Positions 32,840-43,149 of a stretch of DNA of 64,000 bases are shown here, in pieces. The notes beneath the pieces are model-generated. The model searched no databases. It saw nothing but the letters and a program-made list of their open reading frames with translations, and had not been told where the DNA came from. The stretch comes from Bufo bufo (taxonomy: Eukaryota > Chordata > Amphibia > Anura > Bufonidae). The translations under genes and the position numbers were made by a program. The number at the start of each line of letters is the position of its first letter. Positions within the stretch are counted from its first letter, which is position 1. The stretch lies in the NCBI RefSeq assembly GCF_905171765.1, contig NC_053393.1:187205921-187269920 (forward strand), read 5' to 3'.

Positions 32840-33430
32840 TTGCCTTTACATGCCTTCATCTTCTCTCGCTTAGACTACTGCAACATCCTCCTCTCTGGCA
32901 TCCCATCTAACACTCTGATGCTCCTCCATTCCATCCTGAACTCTGCTGCTCCACTAATCCTACTCTCCAGTGTTACTCCTTTGCCTCTCCTTTCATCCAA
33001 CCCCTTCACTGGCTCTCAATTGTCCAGAGAATCCATTACAAAACATTAACTATGACAGACAAGGCCATCCACAACCTGTCTCCTCTATACATGTGTGACC
33101 TGATTTCCAGGTGCCTTCCCATACATCATCCTCACAAGACCCCCTTCTCTACTGCCCTTTTATTTGCTCTTTACACAGTCACCTCCAAGATTTCTCCTGT
33201 GCATCCCCTGTACTCTGGAGCGCTCTAGACCAACATAGACTCTTGGCTGCCATGGAAACCTTCAAAAGAAACCTAAAAACTGAGCCCTTCAGACAAGCCT
33301 ATAGTAACCCTAATCTACATCTCCCCCTAAGTTCTTACCTTGGAGAACCAGCAAAGAGTACAATTTTTATTGACCACTTTTGTGAGCACCAAGACCCTTA
33401 TTCTAAATCTCAGCATTTTTCTTGTGCTTG
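32840..33430 (+). pseudogene. L2/CR1-like LINE, ORF2 C-terminal tail
   Basis: 'FIFSRLDYCNILLSGIPSNT' and 'LHSILNSAAPLIL' correspond to the conserved region after the RT palm in L2/CR1/Rex-type LINEs (SRLDYCN.LL.GIP; Q..QNSAAR). Downstream, other frames show decayed 'HRIHYKTL' and 'HNLSPLYMCDLISR' pieces. Many stops. Type assignment among these clades is tentative. Confidence 0.7.
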
Positions 33431-33439
33431 ATGTGACTT

Positions 33440-33940
33440 CTGCTAAAAATTAACAATAGCATGCCAGATGAAATTTAATATTAATAAAGTTAAGAAATGT
33501 ACCTGACACGTAATAATCATATTACTGCATATGCATATATATTAAAAGGGATATAACTGTGGATCACAAAACAAGAGAAGACATTGAATACTCATGTAAG
33601 AAGTAAGCAGCAGTACTCAATGTCATTCAGTAGATGCAAAATCAAATACAATTTTTTAATCTATAAAAAGAGATAAAAACTTGCGACCCGAATGTTATAT
33701 TGTCTTTCTATAAATTTATTAGAGAAAATCTCATTAACATATACAGTATAAAAATACATGTGGGATCAGCAAAATGCACCAGCGCATGATTTACAAAGGA
33801 CCAGGCATAAAACTATTTTGTTCCAATTACTGATTTTAAAAATGTAGAATATTTTTCAAGGAACAACCTTGAAATATAAATCAATTCAATCACATCCCTT
33901 GTCATATTTATATATTCGTTTTCAAATGTATTTTTCTTAA
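33440..33940. other. No gene recognised, AT-rich
   Basis: No supported feature. Confidence 0.5.
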
Positions 33941-33945
33941 AGAAG

Positions 33946-34341
33946 TTTTCCAAGATTTTAATACTGGTGACCTATCCTCTGGATAGGTCATCAGTATCTG
34001 ATTGGTGGGGGTCTGATACCCAGGACCCCCGCTGATCAGCTGTTTGAGAACGCAGAGGTGCTTGAAGTTATGTTACGGCCTTCTCGCAGCTTTCCCTAGG
34101 CCGAGTGATGACACGTTCATCAGTCACATGGCCTAGGCGCAGCTCAACCATATTAAAGTGAATGGGGCTGAGCTGTAATACCAAGCCCAGACACTGTACA
34201 ATGTACAGCTCTGTGCTTGATGAGTAGGGAGAAGGCTGTGATGCTCACAGGAGAACAGTTACCTTCTCAAACAGCTGAACAGCAGGGATCCCGGCTGTCC
34301 GAGAATAGGTCATCAGTATTAAAATCTCAGAAAACCCTTTT
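33946..34341. mobile_element. Fold-back MITE, about 396 bp
   Basis: Left end 'gttttccaagattttaatac' with 'tggtgacctatc'; right end, read inward, 'gggttttctgagattttaat' with 'actgatgacctattc'. Next to the left end is a short palindrome, gacctatcc-tct-ggataggtc. The interior holds 'gatcagctgtttgaga' and its inverted relative 'tctcaaacagctgaaca'. A partial relative lies at 3121-3300. Confidence 0.8.
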
Positions 34342-34344
34342 TAA

Positions 34345-34689
34345 AAAAGACCATTGAAATGGAAAGCTGGTACCATAAGTATCAGCAAATAAGTTTGTGG
34401 GTAAGCAACACTGCAAGAAATTATATTAAATATTTGTTTGACTAGTGTAAGCAAAGTAACAAAGCATAGTAAAACCATTTAGGGGATTGAATAAATGTAC
34501 TCTTTAGCTGTGGGTACCTTACAAAAATAACCTATCGAGCCTTCTAGCAGAATATAGAACTGTGAAAATACAACCTATAGTTAAGTGGCCTAAAAATACA
34601 GACACCATGCTACAAAGAGTAATTATGCACAAACCAGTGTAAAAGAATAAGTCACTTATCAAATGCATGACATATGGTGGTGGCCAGTT
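34345..34689. other. No gene recognised
   Basis: AT-rich sequence up to the second Penelope-like relic. No supported feature. Confidence 0.45.
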
Positions 34690-34780
34690 TAGGGCTCTCA
34701 TTAGGAGAAACAAAATAAGAGTATTGCAGGTTTGATACCATTTAATGGCTAACAAAAATAGAAGTAATGATGTTAAATAG

Positions 34781-34820
34781 CAAGCTTTCGAGACATCACC
34801 AGTCCCTTCATCAGGTGTAC
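34781..34820 (-). ncRNA. Hammerhead-like motif, second Penelope-like relic
   Basis: Minus strand: CUGAUGA, an extra A, stem GGGAC with loop UGGUGAU and partner GUCUC (5 bp including one G-U), GAAA, then G-CUUG-C and UA. The core order matches a hammerhead with a 2-bp stem III. Stem I pairing is poor here. The extra A is the same deviation as in the first element. Confidence 0.4.
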
Positions 34821-35034
34821 TACAAGAATATATGAAGAAGCAGCAATATATATACAATAAGAACAGAGACATGGGGGAATGAATGGACATTTGAAAAATA
34901 ACAGAACAACATGTCAAAGATCTTGAAAATAAGTCCATAATTATCTTACAGATAAGGGGTGTTAACGTTATATGGTCTCTAAATTGATGTTATCTCAGAG
35001 ACCTGGTGCACGGACTATGTCTATAGAAGACTCT

Positions 35035-35243
35035 TTAGATCTTGTAGTGTGTCATAAATCCCGGGGACAAATTCAGTCCAGTATTCAAAGTGTCAAGCAG
35101 TGTTATAAATTTGTATTCCCAAATTCTTCTAGCTCTTTGGGATTTGAAGTTACCTTTTAATATGAGAACTTTCATGTGTTCTTCATTGTGTCCTGGGCTA
35201 CAGAAATGCTTAGCCACAGGAAAATGTAGCTTCTTCTCTTTAA
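35035..35243 (-). pseudogene. Penelope-like GIY-YIG endonuclease, C-terminal part
   Basis: Reads KEKKLHFPVAKHFCSPGHNE, then RARRIWEYKFITLLDTLN and GLNLSPGFMTHY, the conserved end of Penelope-like endonucleases. The upstream part of the same domain is at 39112-39411; removing the insert plus one TTAA restores the frame exactly (..SHRHTI-KEKKLHF..). So the endonuclease was still open when the TTAA element entered. Confidence 0.88.
35240..35243. repeat. TTAA target duplication (left)
   Basis: TTAA repeated at 39108-39111 around the inserted element. Confidence 0.8.
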
Positions 35244-35497
35244 CCCCTTCACGCTGTTGCCTCACCGCATCCCCACGTGCATGTACATGATCGGCTTTCT
35301 CTGTCAGCGCAGGGAGCGAAGCGCTGAAGGTTCAGTGAAGCCGGCGTGCTGGGGTTGCTAGGCAACCAGAGAAGCCGGCAGGAACTGTATCGGAGCTCTG
35401 ACCCGCCCGCGATCGCTGTGATTGGTCCAATACTGCAGAGGGACCAATCGCAGCGCATCGGGGCAGGTAAGGGGGGGTTAGGGAGGGACTATGTGCT

Positions 35498-36457
35498 TCT
35501 CCTTCTCTGATCGCCCCAATTCCTGTCAGGGAAGCGATCAGAGAAGGAGAGAGTGTGAAAATCTTCCCGACCTATGGCGAGTATACTCGTCATGGAGCAC
35601 TGCTACTTAGCGCGCCATGATGAGTATACACGTCATGGCATAAACTGTCACCATGTCTGCAAACATGGTGACAGCGCTGAGATCCCGGCTGTTTCACACA
35701 GCCAGGCACCTTGGGTCAATGCCGAGGGGGGTCCTGTGACCCCCCCTATTGGCGATCGCTGCAAACCGCAGGTCAATTCAGACCTGCGCTTTGTAGCGCT
35801 TTCTGCAGTTTCTGATCCCCGCGGTCCCTGACCGCGGGGATCAGAAACTTTAGTATGTCCAAAATAAAGATTTTTCACCCCCCCTGCACCCCTGAATGAT
35901 ATTATGTGGGCGGGTGGTGCAGGGGGGGGTGTCGCAGGTGGTGCGGGAGGCGGGCGGTGCGGCAGGTGAAATCGCGATCCCCCGCCCGCCTCCCCTTGAA
36001 TAATCGTTGGCGTCTAGTGGTTATACCAGGGTGTCAGCACATTGCTAACAGCCTGGTATAAATGGCTGACATCGGTGATGTGATGTCAGCCGTTTAACCC
36101 TTTCCATACAGCGGTCCGTACGTGGAGCTCCCTCCCTCTCCCATCGGGGGGCTGCTGTGCCTTTGCAACCCCCCGATGGGAGAGGGAGAGAGCCCCCAGA
36201 CAGCCCCCCGACAGCCCCATCCTCACCCTTCCCCGTCTGCGCAGTTCTGACCAGTACTGAGCAGACGGGGAAGGTTCCCATGGCAACAGGACACCGTCTC
36301 AGGCATCCTGCTGTCCATGGTGCTGAACAGATCTGTGCTAAAAGGCATAGATCTGTTCAGACAAAGTGTAAAATACAGTACAGTACAATATATATTGTAC
36401 TGTACTGTATTATACAGACATCAGACCCACTGGATCTTCAAGAACCAAGTGGGTCTG
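35498..36457. repeat. Chain of 13 hairpins
   Basis: Consecutive inverted repeats (left arm / right arm): 35498-35514/35534-35550 (17 bp); 35581-35595/35615-35629 (14 of 15); 35645-35656/35663-35674 (12); 35725-35733/35738-35746 (9); 35808-35826/35830-35848 (19, loop 3); about 35876-35890/35916-35931; 36021-36030/36052-36061 (10); 36064-36073/36082-36091 (10); 36133-36151/36169-36187 (19); 36227-36240/36261-36274 (14); 36323-36334/36349-36360 (12); 36372-36390/36393-36411 (19, loop 2); 36422-36431/36448-36457 (10). Most stems are perfect. Arms of different hairpins are unrelated in sequence. Confidence 0.92.
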
Positions 36458-36505
36458 GGTCAAAAAAAAGTGAAAAAAAGTGAAAAAAGTAAAATACACT
36501 ACACA

Positions 36506-37400
36506 TATTAGGTATCGCCGCGTCCGTAACGACCTGATCTATAAAACGGTCATGTTACTTTCCCCGCACGGTGAATGCCATAAAAATAAAAAAATAAAAA
36601 CTATGAGGAAATTGAAATTTTGACCACCTTACTTCCCAAAAAAGGTAATAAAAGGGATCAAAAAAGTCGCATGAACGCCAAAAAAAGTACCAATCAAACC
36701 GTCACCTCATCCCGCAAAAAATGAGCCCCTACATGAGACAATGGCCCAAAAAAAAAAAAAAACTATGGGTCTCAGACTATGGAGACACTAAAACATGATT
36801 TTTTTTTGTTTCAAAAATGATATTATTGTGTAAAACCCTGATAAATTATAAAAAGGTAGACATATTAGGTATTGCCATGTCCGTAAGAACCTTATCTATA
36901 AAAATACCACAAGACCTAACCCCTCAGGTGAACACTGTAAAAAAAATTAAATAAAAACGGTGTCAAAAAAGCTATTTTTTTTGTTACCTTACATCACAAA
37001 AAGTGTAATAGCAAGCGATCAAAAAGTCATATGCACCCCAAAATAGTACCAATCTAACCGTCATCTCATCCAGCAAAAATGATACCCAACCTGAGACAAT
37101 CGTCAAAAAACTGAAAAAACTATGGCTCTCAGACTATGGAGACACTAAAACATGTTTTTTTTTTGTTTCAAAAATTATATTATTGTGTAAAACCTAAATA
37201 AATAAAAAAGTATACATATTAGGTATCGTCACATCCGTAAGAACCTGCTCTATAAAAATAGCACATGATTTAACCTGTCAGATGAACGTTGTAAATAATA
37301 AAAAATAAAAACAGTGCCAAAACAGCTATTTTTTGGCAAATTTTCCATTTTAATCCATTTTTTCCCATAACAAAGCAAGGGTTAACAGCCAAACAAAACT
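36506..37400. repeat. Three diverged tandem units, about 355 bp
   Basis: Units start at 36506, 36863 and 37217 with 'tattaggtat' followed by 'gtccgtaa'. Each continues with 'tataaaa', a run of A/T, 'gccaaaa', 'agtaccaat', 'cgtcacctcatcc' and 'ctcagactatggagacacta'. The third is truncated. Confidence 0.85.
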
Positions 37401-38640
37401 CAATATTTATTGCCCTGATTCTGTAGTTATAGAAATGCCCCATATGTGGTCGTAAACTGCTCTATGGCCACACGGCAGGGCACAGAAGGAAAGGAGCGCC
37501 ATATGATTTTTGGAAGGCAGTTTTTGCTGGACTGGTTTTTTGACACCATGTCCCATTTGAAGCCCCCCCCCCCTTCCCGATGCACTCCTAGAGTATAAAC
37601 TCCAAAAAATGACCCCATTTTGGAAACTACACCCCTCAAGGTATTCAAACTGATTTTAAAAACTTTGTTAACCCTTTAAGTGTTCCACAAGAGTTAATGG
37701 CAAATGGAGATGAAATTTCTGAATTTCTATTTTTTGTTACTTTGCCTCACAAAAAGTGTAATATAGAGCAACCAAAAATCATATGTACCCTAAAATAGTA
37801 CCAACAAAACTGCCACCTTATCCCGTAGTTTCCAAAATGGGGCCACTTTTTTGGAGTTTCTAACCTAGGGGTGCATCAGGGGGCTTTAAATGGGACATGG
37901 TGTCTAAAAACAATCCAGCAAAATCTGCCTTCCAGAAACCATATGGCGCACCTTTCCTTCTGCGCCCTGCCGTGTGCCCGTACAGCAGTTTACGACCACA
38001 AATGGGGTGTTTCTGTAAACTACAGAATCAGGGCCATAAATAAAGAGTTTTGTTTGGCTGTTAACCCTTGCTTTGTTACTGGAAAAAAAATATTACAATG
38101 GAAAATCTGCAGAAAAAGTGAAATTTTGAAATTGAATCTCTATTTTCCATTAATTCTTGTGGAACACCTAAAGGGTTAACAACGTTTGTAAAATCTGTTT
38201 TGAATACCTTGAGGGGTGTAGTTTCTTAGATGGGGTCACTTTTATGGAGTTTCTACTCTAGAGGTGCATCAGGGGGGCTTCAAATGGGACATGGTGTCAA
38301 AAAAAACAGTCCTGCAAAATCTGCCTTCCAAAAACCGTATGGCATTCCTTTCCTTCTGCGCCCTGCCGTGTGCCCGTACAGCAGTTTACCACCACATATG
38401 GGGTGTTTCTGTAAACTAAAGAATCAGGGCCATAAATAATGAGTTTTGTTTGGCTGTTAACCCTTGCTTTGTTACTGGAAAAAATGGATTAAAATTGTAA
38501 ATTTGCAAAAAAATTGAAATTCTGAAATTTCATCTCCATTTGCAAATAACTCTTGTGGAACACATAAATGGTTAACAAAGTTTGTAAAATCAGTTTTGAA
38601 TACCTTGAGGGGTGTAGTTTCCATAATGGGGTCTTTTTTG
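37320..38640. repeat. Block in three copies: one inverted, two direct
   Basis: The block with 'gccctgccgtgtgcccgtac', 'agcagtttac', 'atggggtgtttctgtaaact' and 'taccttgaggggtgtagttt' occurs directly at about 37830-38230 and 38240-38640. Its inverted counterpart lies at 37390-37690 ('cacggcagggcacagaagg', 'aaactacacccctcaaggta'). The inverted arms could form a long stem. Confidence 0.88.
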
Positions 38641-39111
38641 GGTGGTTTCAATTATGTAAGCCTCACAAAGTGACTTCAGACCTGAACTGGTCCTTAAAAA
38701 ATGGTTTTTGGAAATTCTCTGAAAAATGCTTCCAAACTTCTAAGCCTTGTAACGTCCCCAAAAAATAAAATGTCATTCCCAAAATTATCCAAACATGGAG
38801 TAGACATATGGGGAATGTAAAGTAATAACTATTTTTGGAGGTATTACTATGTATTATAGAAGTAGAGAAATTGAAACTTGGAAATTTTCAAATTTTTAAA
38901 AATTTTTGGTAAATTTGGTATTTAATGACATTTTTTGACTCCATTTTACCAGTGTCATGAAGTACAATATGTGACAAAAAAACAATCTAAGAACGGTCTG
39001 GATAAGTAAAAGCGTTTTAAAGTTATTCACACATAAACTGACACTGGTCAGATTTGCAAAAAATAGCCTGGTCCTTAAGGTGAAAAAATGGCTTGGTCCT
39101 GAAAGGGTTAA

Positions 39112-39411
39112 TTGTGTGGCGATGGGACCTCATCCTTGCATTGAGTTTCTGTCCTGTTTCTCCAATGTAGAGGCCTCCAACAGGACATTTAGTGCAGAGA
39201 ATCAGATAAACAACATTAGATGTAGAACATGTGAATGTCCCAGGGATCTTATAGTCCTGCTGTGTGTTTGGGATCGGACCTTATCTGTTGTCATTATATG
39301 GGAACAGGTTTTGCATCTTCTTATATTATAGGGAAGGGTTACTTTCACACCTCTTATCTGTAAGACAATTAAGGACTCATTTTCAAGATCTTTGATATGT
39401 TGTTCTGTCAT
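39112..39411 (-). pseudogene. Penelope-like RT-endonuclease linker and GIY-YIG N-terminus
   Basis: From 39411 downward: 'IRGVKVTLPYNIRRCKTCSH' (Cys-rich linker), 'RSLGHSHVLHLM', then in a neighbouring frame VVYLILCTKCPVGGLYIGET and GQKLNARMRSHRHTI, the complete GIY and YIG strands with the following Arg and His. The domain continues at 35243 after the TTAA element. One frameshift lies near 39200. Confidence 0.85.
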
Positions 39412-39462
39412 TTTTCTTATTGTATATATATTGCTGTTTCTTCATATATTCTTGTAGTACGC

Positions 39463-39500
39463 CTGATAAAGGGACTGGTGATGTCTCGAAAGCTCGCTAT
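39463..39500 (+). ncRNA. Hammerhead-like motif, inverted copy of second Penelope-like relic
   Basis: Plus-strand partner of 34781-34820: CUGAUAA (G8 of the core changed to A), A, GGGAC...GUCUC, GAAA, G-CUCG-C, UAU. The core change would abolish hammerhead activity in this copy. Confidence 0.35.
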
Positions 39501-40181
39501 GTAACATCATTACTTCTATTTTTGTTAGCCATTAAAAGGTATCAAACCTGCAATTCTCTAATTTTTTTTCTCTTAATGAGAGCACTAAACTAGTTTTCTA
39601 TTGGCTAACACAGTACCAGACTTTTTCCTTTTTCTTTTGACCATATGGTTGCCATACACATTAGTCTAAAGTTGATCAAAACTGATTATTTAAACCAAAA
39701 CAATCATCAGTTGAATGAAATTTAACAATAAAACGATCTTTTTAGCTGATGACAAACCATTATCATCTGAATAGAAGTTGACCGTGTTTATTATTTTCGT
39801 CCAATAGGAGAATGAAAGAGCTTTTGTTTAAAGAAAGATTGTGGGGGGGCGTGGCTAGCGGCCGGCATGAACGGTCGCATTTGATCTGAGCTCCGGCTCC
39901 CGATTATAATCCTGAGCAATCCTGAGTGCTATTGCATCTAATTGGACCGAACAAAAGGTGTACAACAGCTCGAACCTTCACGGTAACCAGAGATGGGACC
40001 CAGCAAAGCGCAAGCCGCTGCAGAACGGCTGAAGTAATTTGCGCGCCAAGAAAACCAACATGGCGCTGCGGCAGCCGGCACACCTCGTACACAGCATACT
40101 CATGGTCAAGCGGCACAGCAAGCAGCTATAGAAGAACCTGAGGCAGCTGAACTTACCCCGAAAGAGGCACACGAGCAGCTG

Positions 40182-40904
40182 ATGTCAGCGATATTGGTTT
40201 GCCGAACTTCCCTCACCACAAAGATAGAGGAGGTACGTGTGGATGTGGGCCTCCTCAGGCATGATGTTCAACAACTCAGAGAAAGAGTGCGGGGAACAGA
40301 GGAGAGGATCTCTGAGTTGGAGGACCTCACACGCCCCATACCTGCTAAGTTACAAGCCCTGGAAGGTTCTGTCTCCTTATGGCAGCAGAAATGCGACGAC
40401 CTGGAGAACAGGGCCAGAAGAAATAACGTGCGCATACTGGACCTACCTGAGAGAACAGAGGGACAGGATCCTGCAGCATTTCTCGAGGCCTGGTTTAAGT
40501 TAACTTTTCCAGAGGCGTCTTTCTCTATGGCATATGCAGTGGAGCGGGCCCACAGGGTCCCGGCTCGACCACCGCCTCCGGGAGCCCCACCTAGGCCGCT
40601 CCTAGCTCGCATGCTAAATTGGAAGGACCGCGACTTAATCCTCACTCAAGCAAGGAAGTTGCAAACCATTATGCATGAAAATGCCAAGGTATCTTTGTTT
40701 CCCGATTTCTCCGCCGAGCTTCAGAAGAGGCGGGCGACTTTTGTTGCTGTAAAAAAGAGACTCCGGGACATGAACTTACCATATTCCATGGCATACCCCG
40801 CCAGGCTGCAAGTGGTGGATGGAGAGAGATCACACTTTTTCACGGATCCCAAAGATGCGGATGAATGGGTTGTAAGAAAGTCGCGAAGATTGCCACCTCC
40901 TTGA
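40182..40904 (+). CDS. L1 ORF1 protein (RNA-binding), intact frame
   Basis: 240 codons of L1-type ORF1p, the RNA chaperone that coats L1 RNA. A coiled-coil (residues about 10-80, heptads in 'DVGLLRHDVQQLRERVRGTE' and 'ISELEDLTRPIPAKLQALEG') is followed by the RRM with the hallmark ENRARRNNVRILDLPE (75-90) and the C-terminal domain with LARMLNWKDRDLILTQARK and the LRDMNLPYSMAYPARLQV stretch (about 195-212). No internal stop. The ATG used is in frame with upstream open codons, and an upstream ATG near 40059 is out of frame, so the exact start is uncertain. It may still encode protein although its element lacks an RT. Confidence 0.9.
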   Translation: MSAILVCRTSLTTKIEEVRVDVGLLRHDVQQLRERVRGTEERISELEDLTRPIPAKLQALEGSVSLWQQKCDDLENRARRNNVRILDLPERTEGQDPAAFLEAWFKLTFPEASFSMAYAVERAHRVPARPPPPGAPPRPLLARMLNWKDRDLILTQARKLQTIMHENAKVSLFPDFSAELQKRRATFVAVKKRLRDMNLPYSMAYPARLQVVDGERSHFFTDPKDADEWVVRKSRRLPPP

Positions 40905-41293
40905 AGTATATTATTGCGTCAGCAGTCCATTTTTCTCCAAGGGACCTAAATGGTCAGGACGCATTGTTGATCACATCGGTGTTGCTCCATAATCCGCACC
41001 GGTCACCGTTATAACACTGAGCTTTCAGCGTGAGTTTTGCTGTTTACAATGCATACAGAAAGTTAGCTGCAGGCATGACTTATATCGTGCAGAGGGAGCT
41101 GGTCGGATACCGGCATATTCCTTTTACATTTAGTAATATGCTGGTCCCTGATTACTCAGTCACAGGGAAATTATTACCTGATATCTGGCATCATACTCTG
41201 TATTTCAATGCTAATTTACAGCATAGTTGGTTCAGATTTATGTTTTTGTATTATGTTTGGACACTATATGGTATAACCAGACTCCCTTTATGT

Positions 41294-42420
41294 GTTGGGT
41301 AAATGGGGAATCCCTTATGAACATGGAATATTATCTACAGCAATATCTGGAGTTATCCAATCTATGGCCAGTGTTGGAAAAGGCTGAATCTCTGTCTGGG
41401 AAATTGCTACAGATTCACAGGTTGGCACAACAGGTTTGGAGAGACGCCAAATTGCGTCAATACCAGGACTGGGCAGATGATATACCCTTGTGGGACAATC
41501 CATTACTTCCCCACTTACAAGCCATAAAGGGGACTCACATCTGCTTATCTTCAGGGATTACTGCGCTGTGAGACTTATATCAGGACGGTGTTTTATGTTC
41601 CTTCTCCCAAATCCAAGAGAAATTTGGTCTAGTGCGTACCCAATTTTTTAAATATTTGCAGATCAGAAACGTCTTACAGGAACAGTTTAGGGACCGGAAT
41701 AAGGCCATCTCCTCCTACCCCTTAATCGGGGTTATAAAGTCACAAGGACCTAGGGGTATAATATCAGCTCTTTATACTTACCTGTTAGGCTTGCAGATGT
41801 CCTCACAGCCCATATTAGCCGAGGCCAAGTGGAAAGGGAACATTCCCCATCTTACTGCAGAGGAATGGGCGGATGCGATGGAGGCTGTCACTCATGTGTC
41901 CCCCTCGGTCAATAACAGACTCATCCAATTGTTTATGTTGCACCATAGTTATTTAACTCCTACCAGACTGCATAAGATGGGGAGAATGTCCCAACCTAAT
42001 TGTCTTAGATGCTCTCATAATAATGCTGACTTCTGGCACATGATGTGGGAATGTAACCATATCAGATCATATTGGCGAGATATACTTAGAGTACTATCAT
42101 CATTGGGTATGGGCCCAATACCACTATGTCCCAAGATATGTCTGTTGGGTATTTTAGACAATGATGGGTGGACACACTACAATAAAATACTCCTTAGCGA
42201 ATACCTGTTTCTAGCCCGCAAAGTGATTGCTCTCAAATGGATGGCGGAGGAACTTCCTACAATAGGAATTTGGAAAAGACTAGTTAACCAGATCATTCCT
42301 TTTGAAAATGTACTATATGTGAACAGAAAGTGTCCTGATAAATTTCAGAAAGTATGGGGATTATGGTGTGATTCTAATTTGACTATCTCACCCGGTTCTG
42401 TGGTTTCTATTGACCCTTGA
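41294..42420 (+). pseudogene. L1 ORF2 C-terminal fragment
   Basis: Reads 'LSNLWPVLEKAESLSGKLLQ', a frame break near 41570, then from 41632 an open frame with 'RTQFFKYLQIRNVLQEQFRD', 'VNNRLIQLFMLHHSYLTPTR' and the Cys-His knuckle CLRCSHNNADFWHMMWEC, typical of the L1 ORF2 C-terminus. It ends at the TGA at 42418. The frame preceding it contains no RT motif, so the junction at about 41290 marks the internal deletion. Codons after the deletion are well preserved, so the deletion seems recent compared with the first L1. Confidence 0.88.
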
Positions 42421-42686
42421 ATGTGATATAATAACAAACCTCACACGCTTCTCATGTTTTTTTATTTTTTTAGTTTACTTTATTATTTTGAGTGTCTGCA
42501 TTACACATGTGAAGAAGTTTGGCATGACCGACTTTATTTTACTCTATTGTATTCCCATCAGGGAAAATGTCGAAATACATGATATTGTATGCTGTATTAG
42601 ATTATCTTGTATACATTTGTCTGTACCATGAACGTGCCTTGTTACTCTTTTTCAATAAAACGAGTTTAAAAAAAGAAAGATTGTGG

Positions 42687-43149
42687 ACATAAGATATTTC
42701 TTTGAAAGAAGGGTCCCAGAAAGATCTTTCATCCATTGTCCGTTTTTATTGAATATATAATGTGTATGGCTATGTCTGTGAAAAGAATCTTCACCAGATA
42801 ATTAAGCAACTTTTATTTAATGAGTATGGCCACCTATAGGCCCAAGTCTAAGCAGAAGGGGAGAAGTCATCTGTCATCCATTTTAAGGCCTTTCTATCCA
42901 GGAACTAAGCATCAACAACTAATGCACACACCAGCCAAATGAGGCTGAAAAAAATTGCAGAGCTTTATAGTCTCCAGTAGAAATCTACAAAATCCAGCAG
43001 TGGGTTTCAGCACAAACAATTACAGTAAGACAATAAATACCCACACTGTCAAATAGATGACCAACATTATGTAGATTTTGTGATTTATTTTTCGGTCTCA
43101 TTTTCTTGTGTGTGCAAAACACATCTTAGATTCTCTGCAGCCATGTACT
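42687..43149. other. No gene recognised
   Basis: Short unique stretch between L1 and CR1 tails. Nothing supported. Confidence 0.45.

Larger units (their letters stand above)
35244..39107. mobile_element. TTAA-flanked (piggyBac-type) non-autonomous element, 3.9 kb
   Basis: TTAA duplications and ends beginning ccccttca (left) and ccctttca (right, read inward) fit the piggyBac superfamily pattern. No transposase frame is recognised. Internal order: a GC-rich hairpin chain (35498-36457), three diverged units of about 355 bp (36506-37400), one inverted and two direct copies of a roughly 400-bp block (37320-38640), and a unique right arm. The insertion splits a Penelope-like endonuclease. It could also be a nest of more than one TTAA element, as 'gtttaaccctttcc' at 36092 looks like another end. 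Confidence 0.75.
34690..39630. mobile_element. Second Penelope-like relic, inverted ends, split by TTAA element
   Basis: The main part reads on the minus strand from about 39411 (RT-endonuclease linker) down to 34690 (3' end). A short inverted piece of the same 3' region lies on the plus strand at about 39390-39630: 'ttgttagccattaaaaggta' and 'gggactggtgatgtctcgaa' occur at both ends in opposite orientation. This repeats the head-to-head layout of the first Penelope-like element, but from a different family with different endonuclease sequence. A 3.9 kb element with TTAA duplications sits inside the endonuclease. Confidence 0.85.
39845..42671 (+). mobile_element. L1-clade LINE with both ends, ORF2 mostly deleted
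   Basis: Flanked by a 15-bp target duplication aaagaaagattgtgg (39830-39844 and 42672-42686). It begins with a G-run and 'cgtggctagcggccggcatg', consistent with a native 5' end, carries a full ORF1 (40182-40904), a spacer, then the ORF2 C-terminal region from about 41294, and ends 'caataaaacgagtttaaa'. The ORF2 endonuclease and reverse transcriptase are absent. Length is 2.8 kb, about half that of a full L1. It inserted just beyond the second Penelope-like relic. Confidence 0.9.

Noticed and set aside
34519..34938. Minus-strand frame of 139 codons with hydrophobic stretches
   Set aside because: It reads through the 3' untranslated and hammerhead-like region of the second Penelope-like relic; the apparent membrane segments come from A/T-rich DNA.
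36045..36483. Open frames within the hairpin chain
   Set aside because: Both strands are open because the stems are GC-rich inverted repeats; no protein family resembles them.
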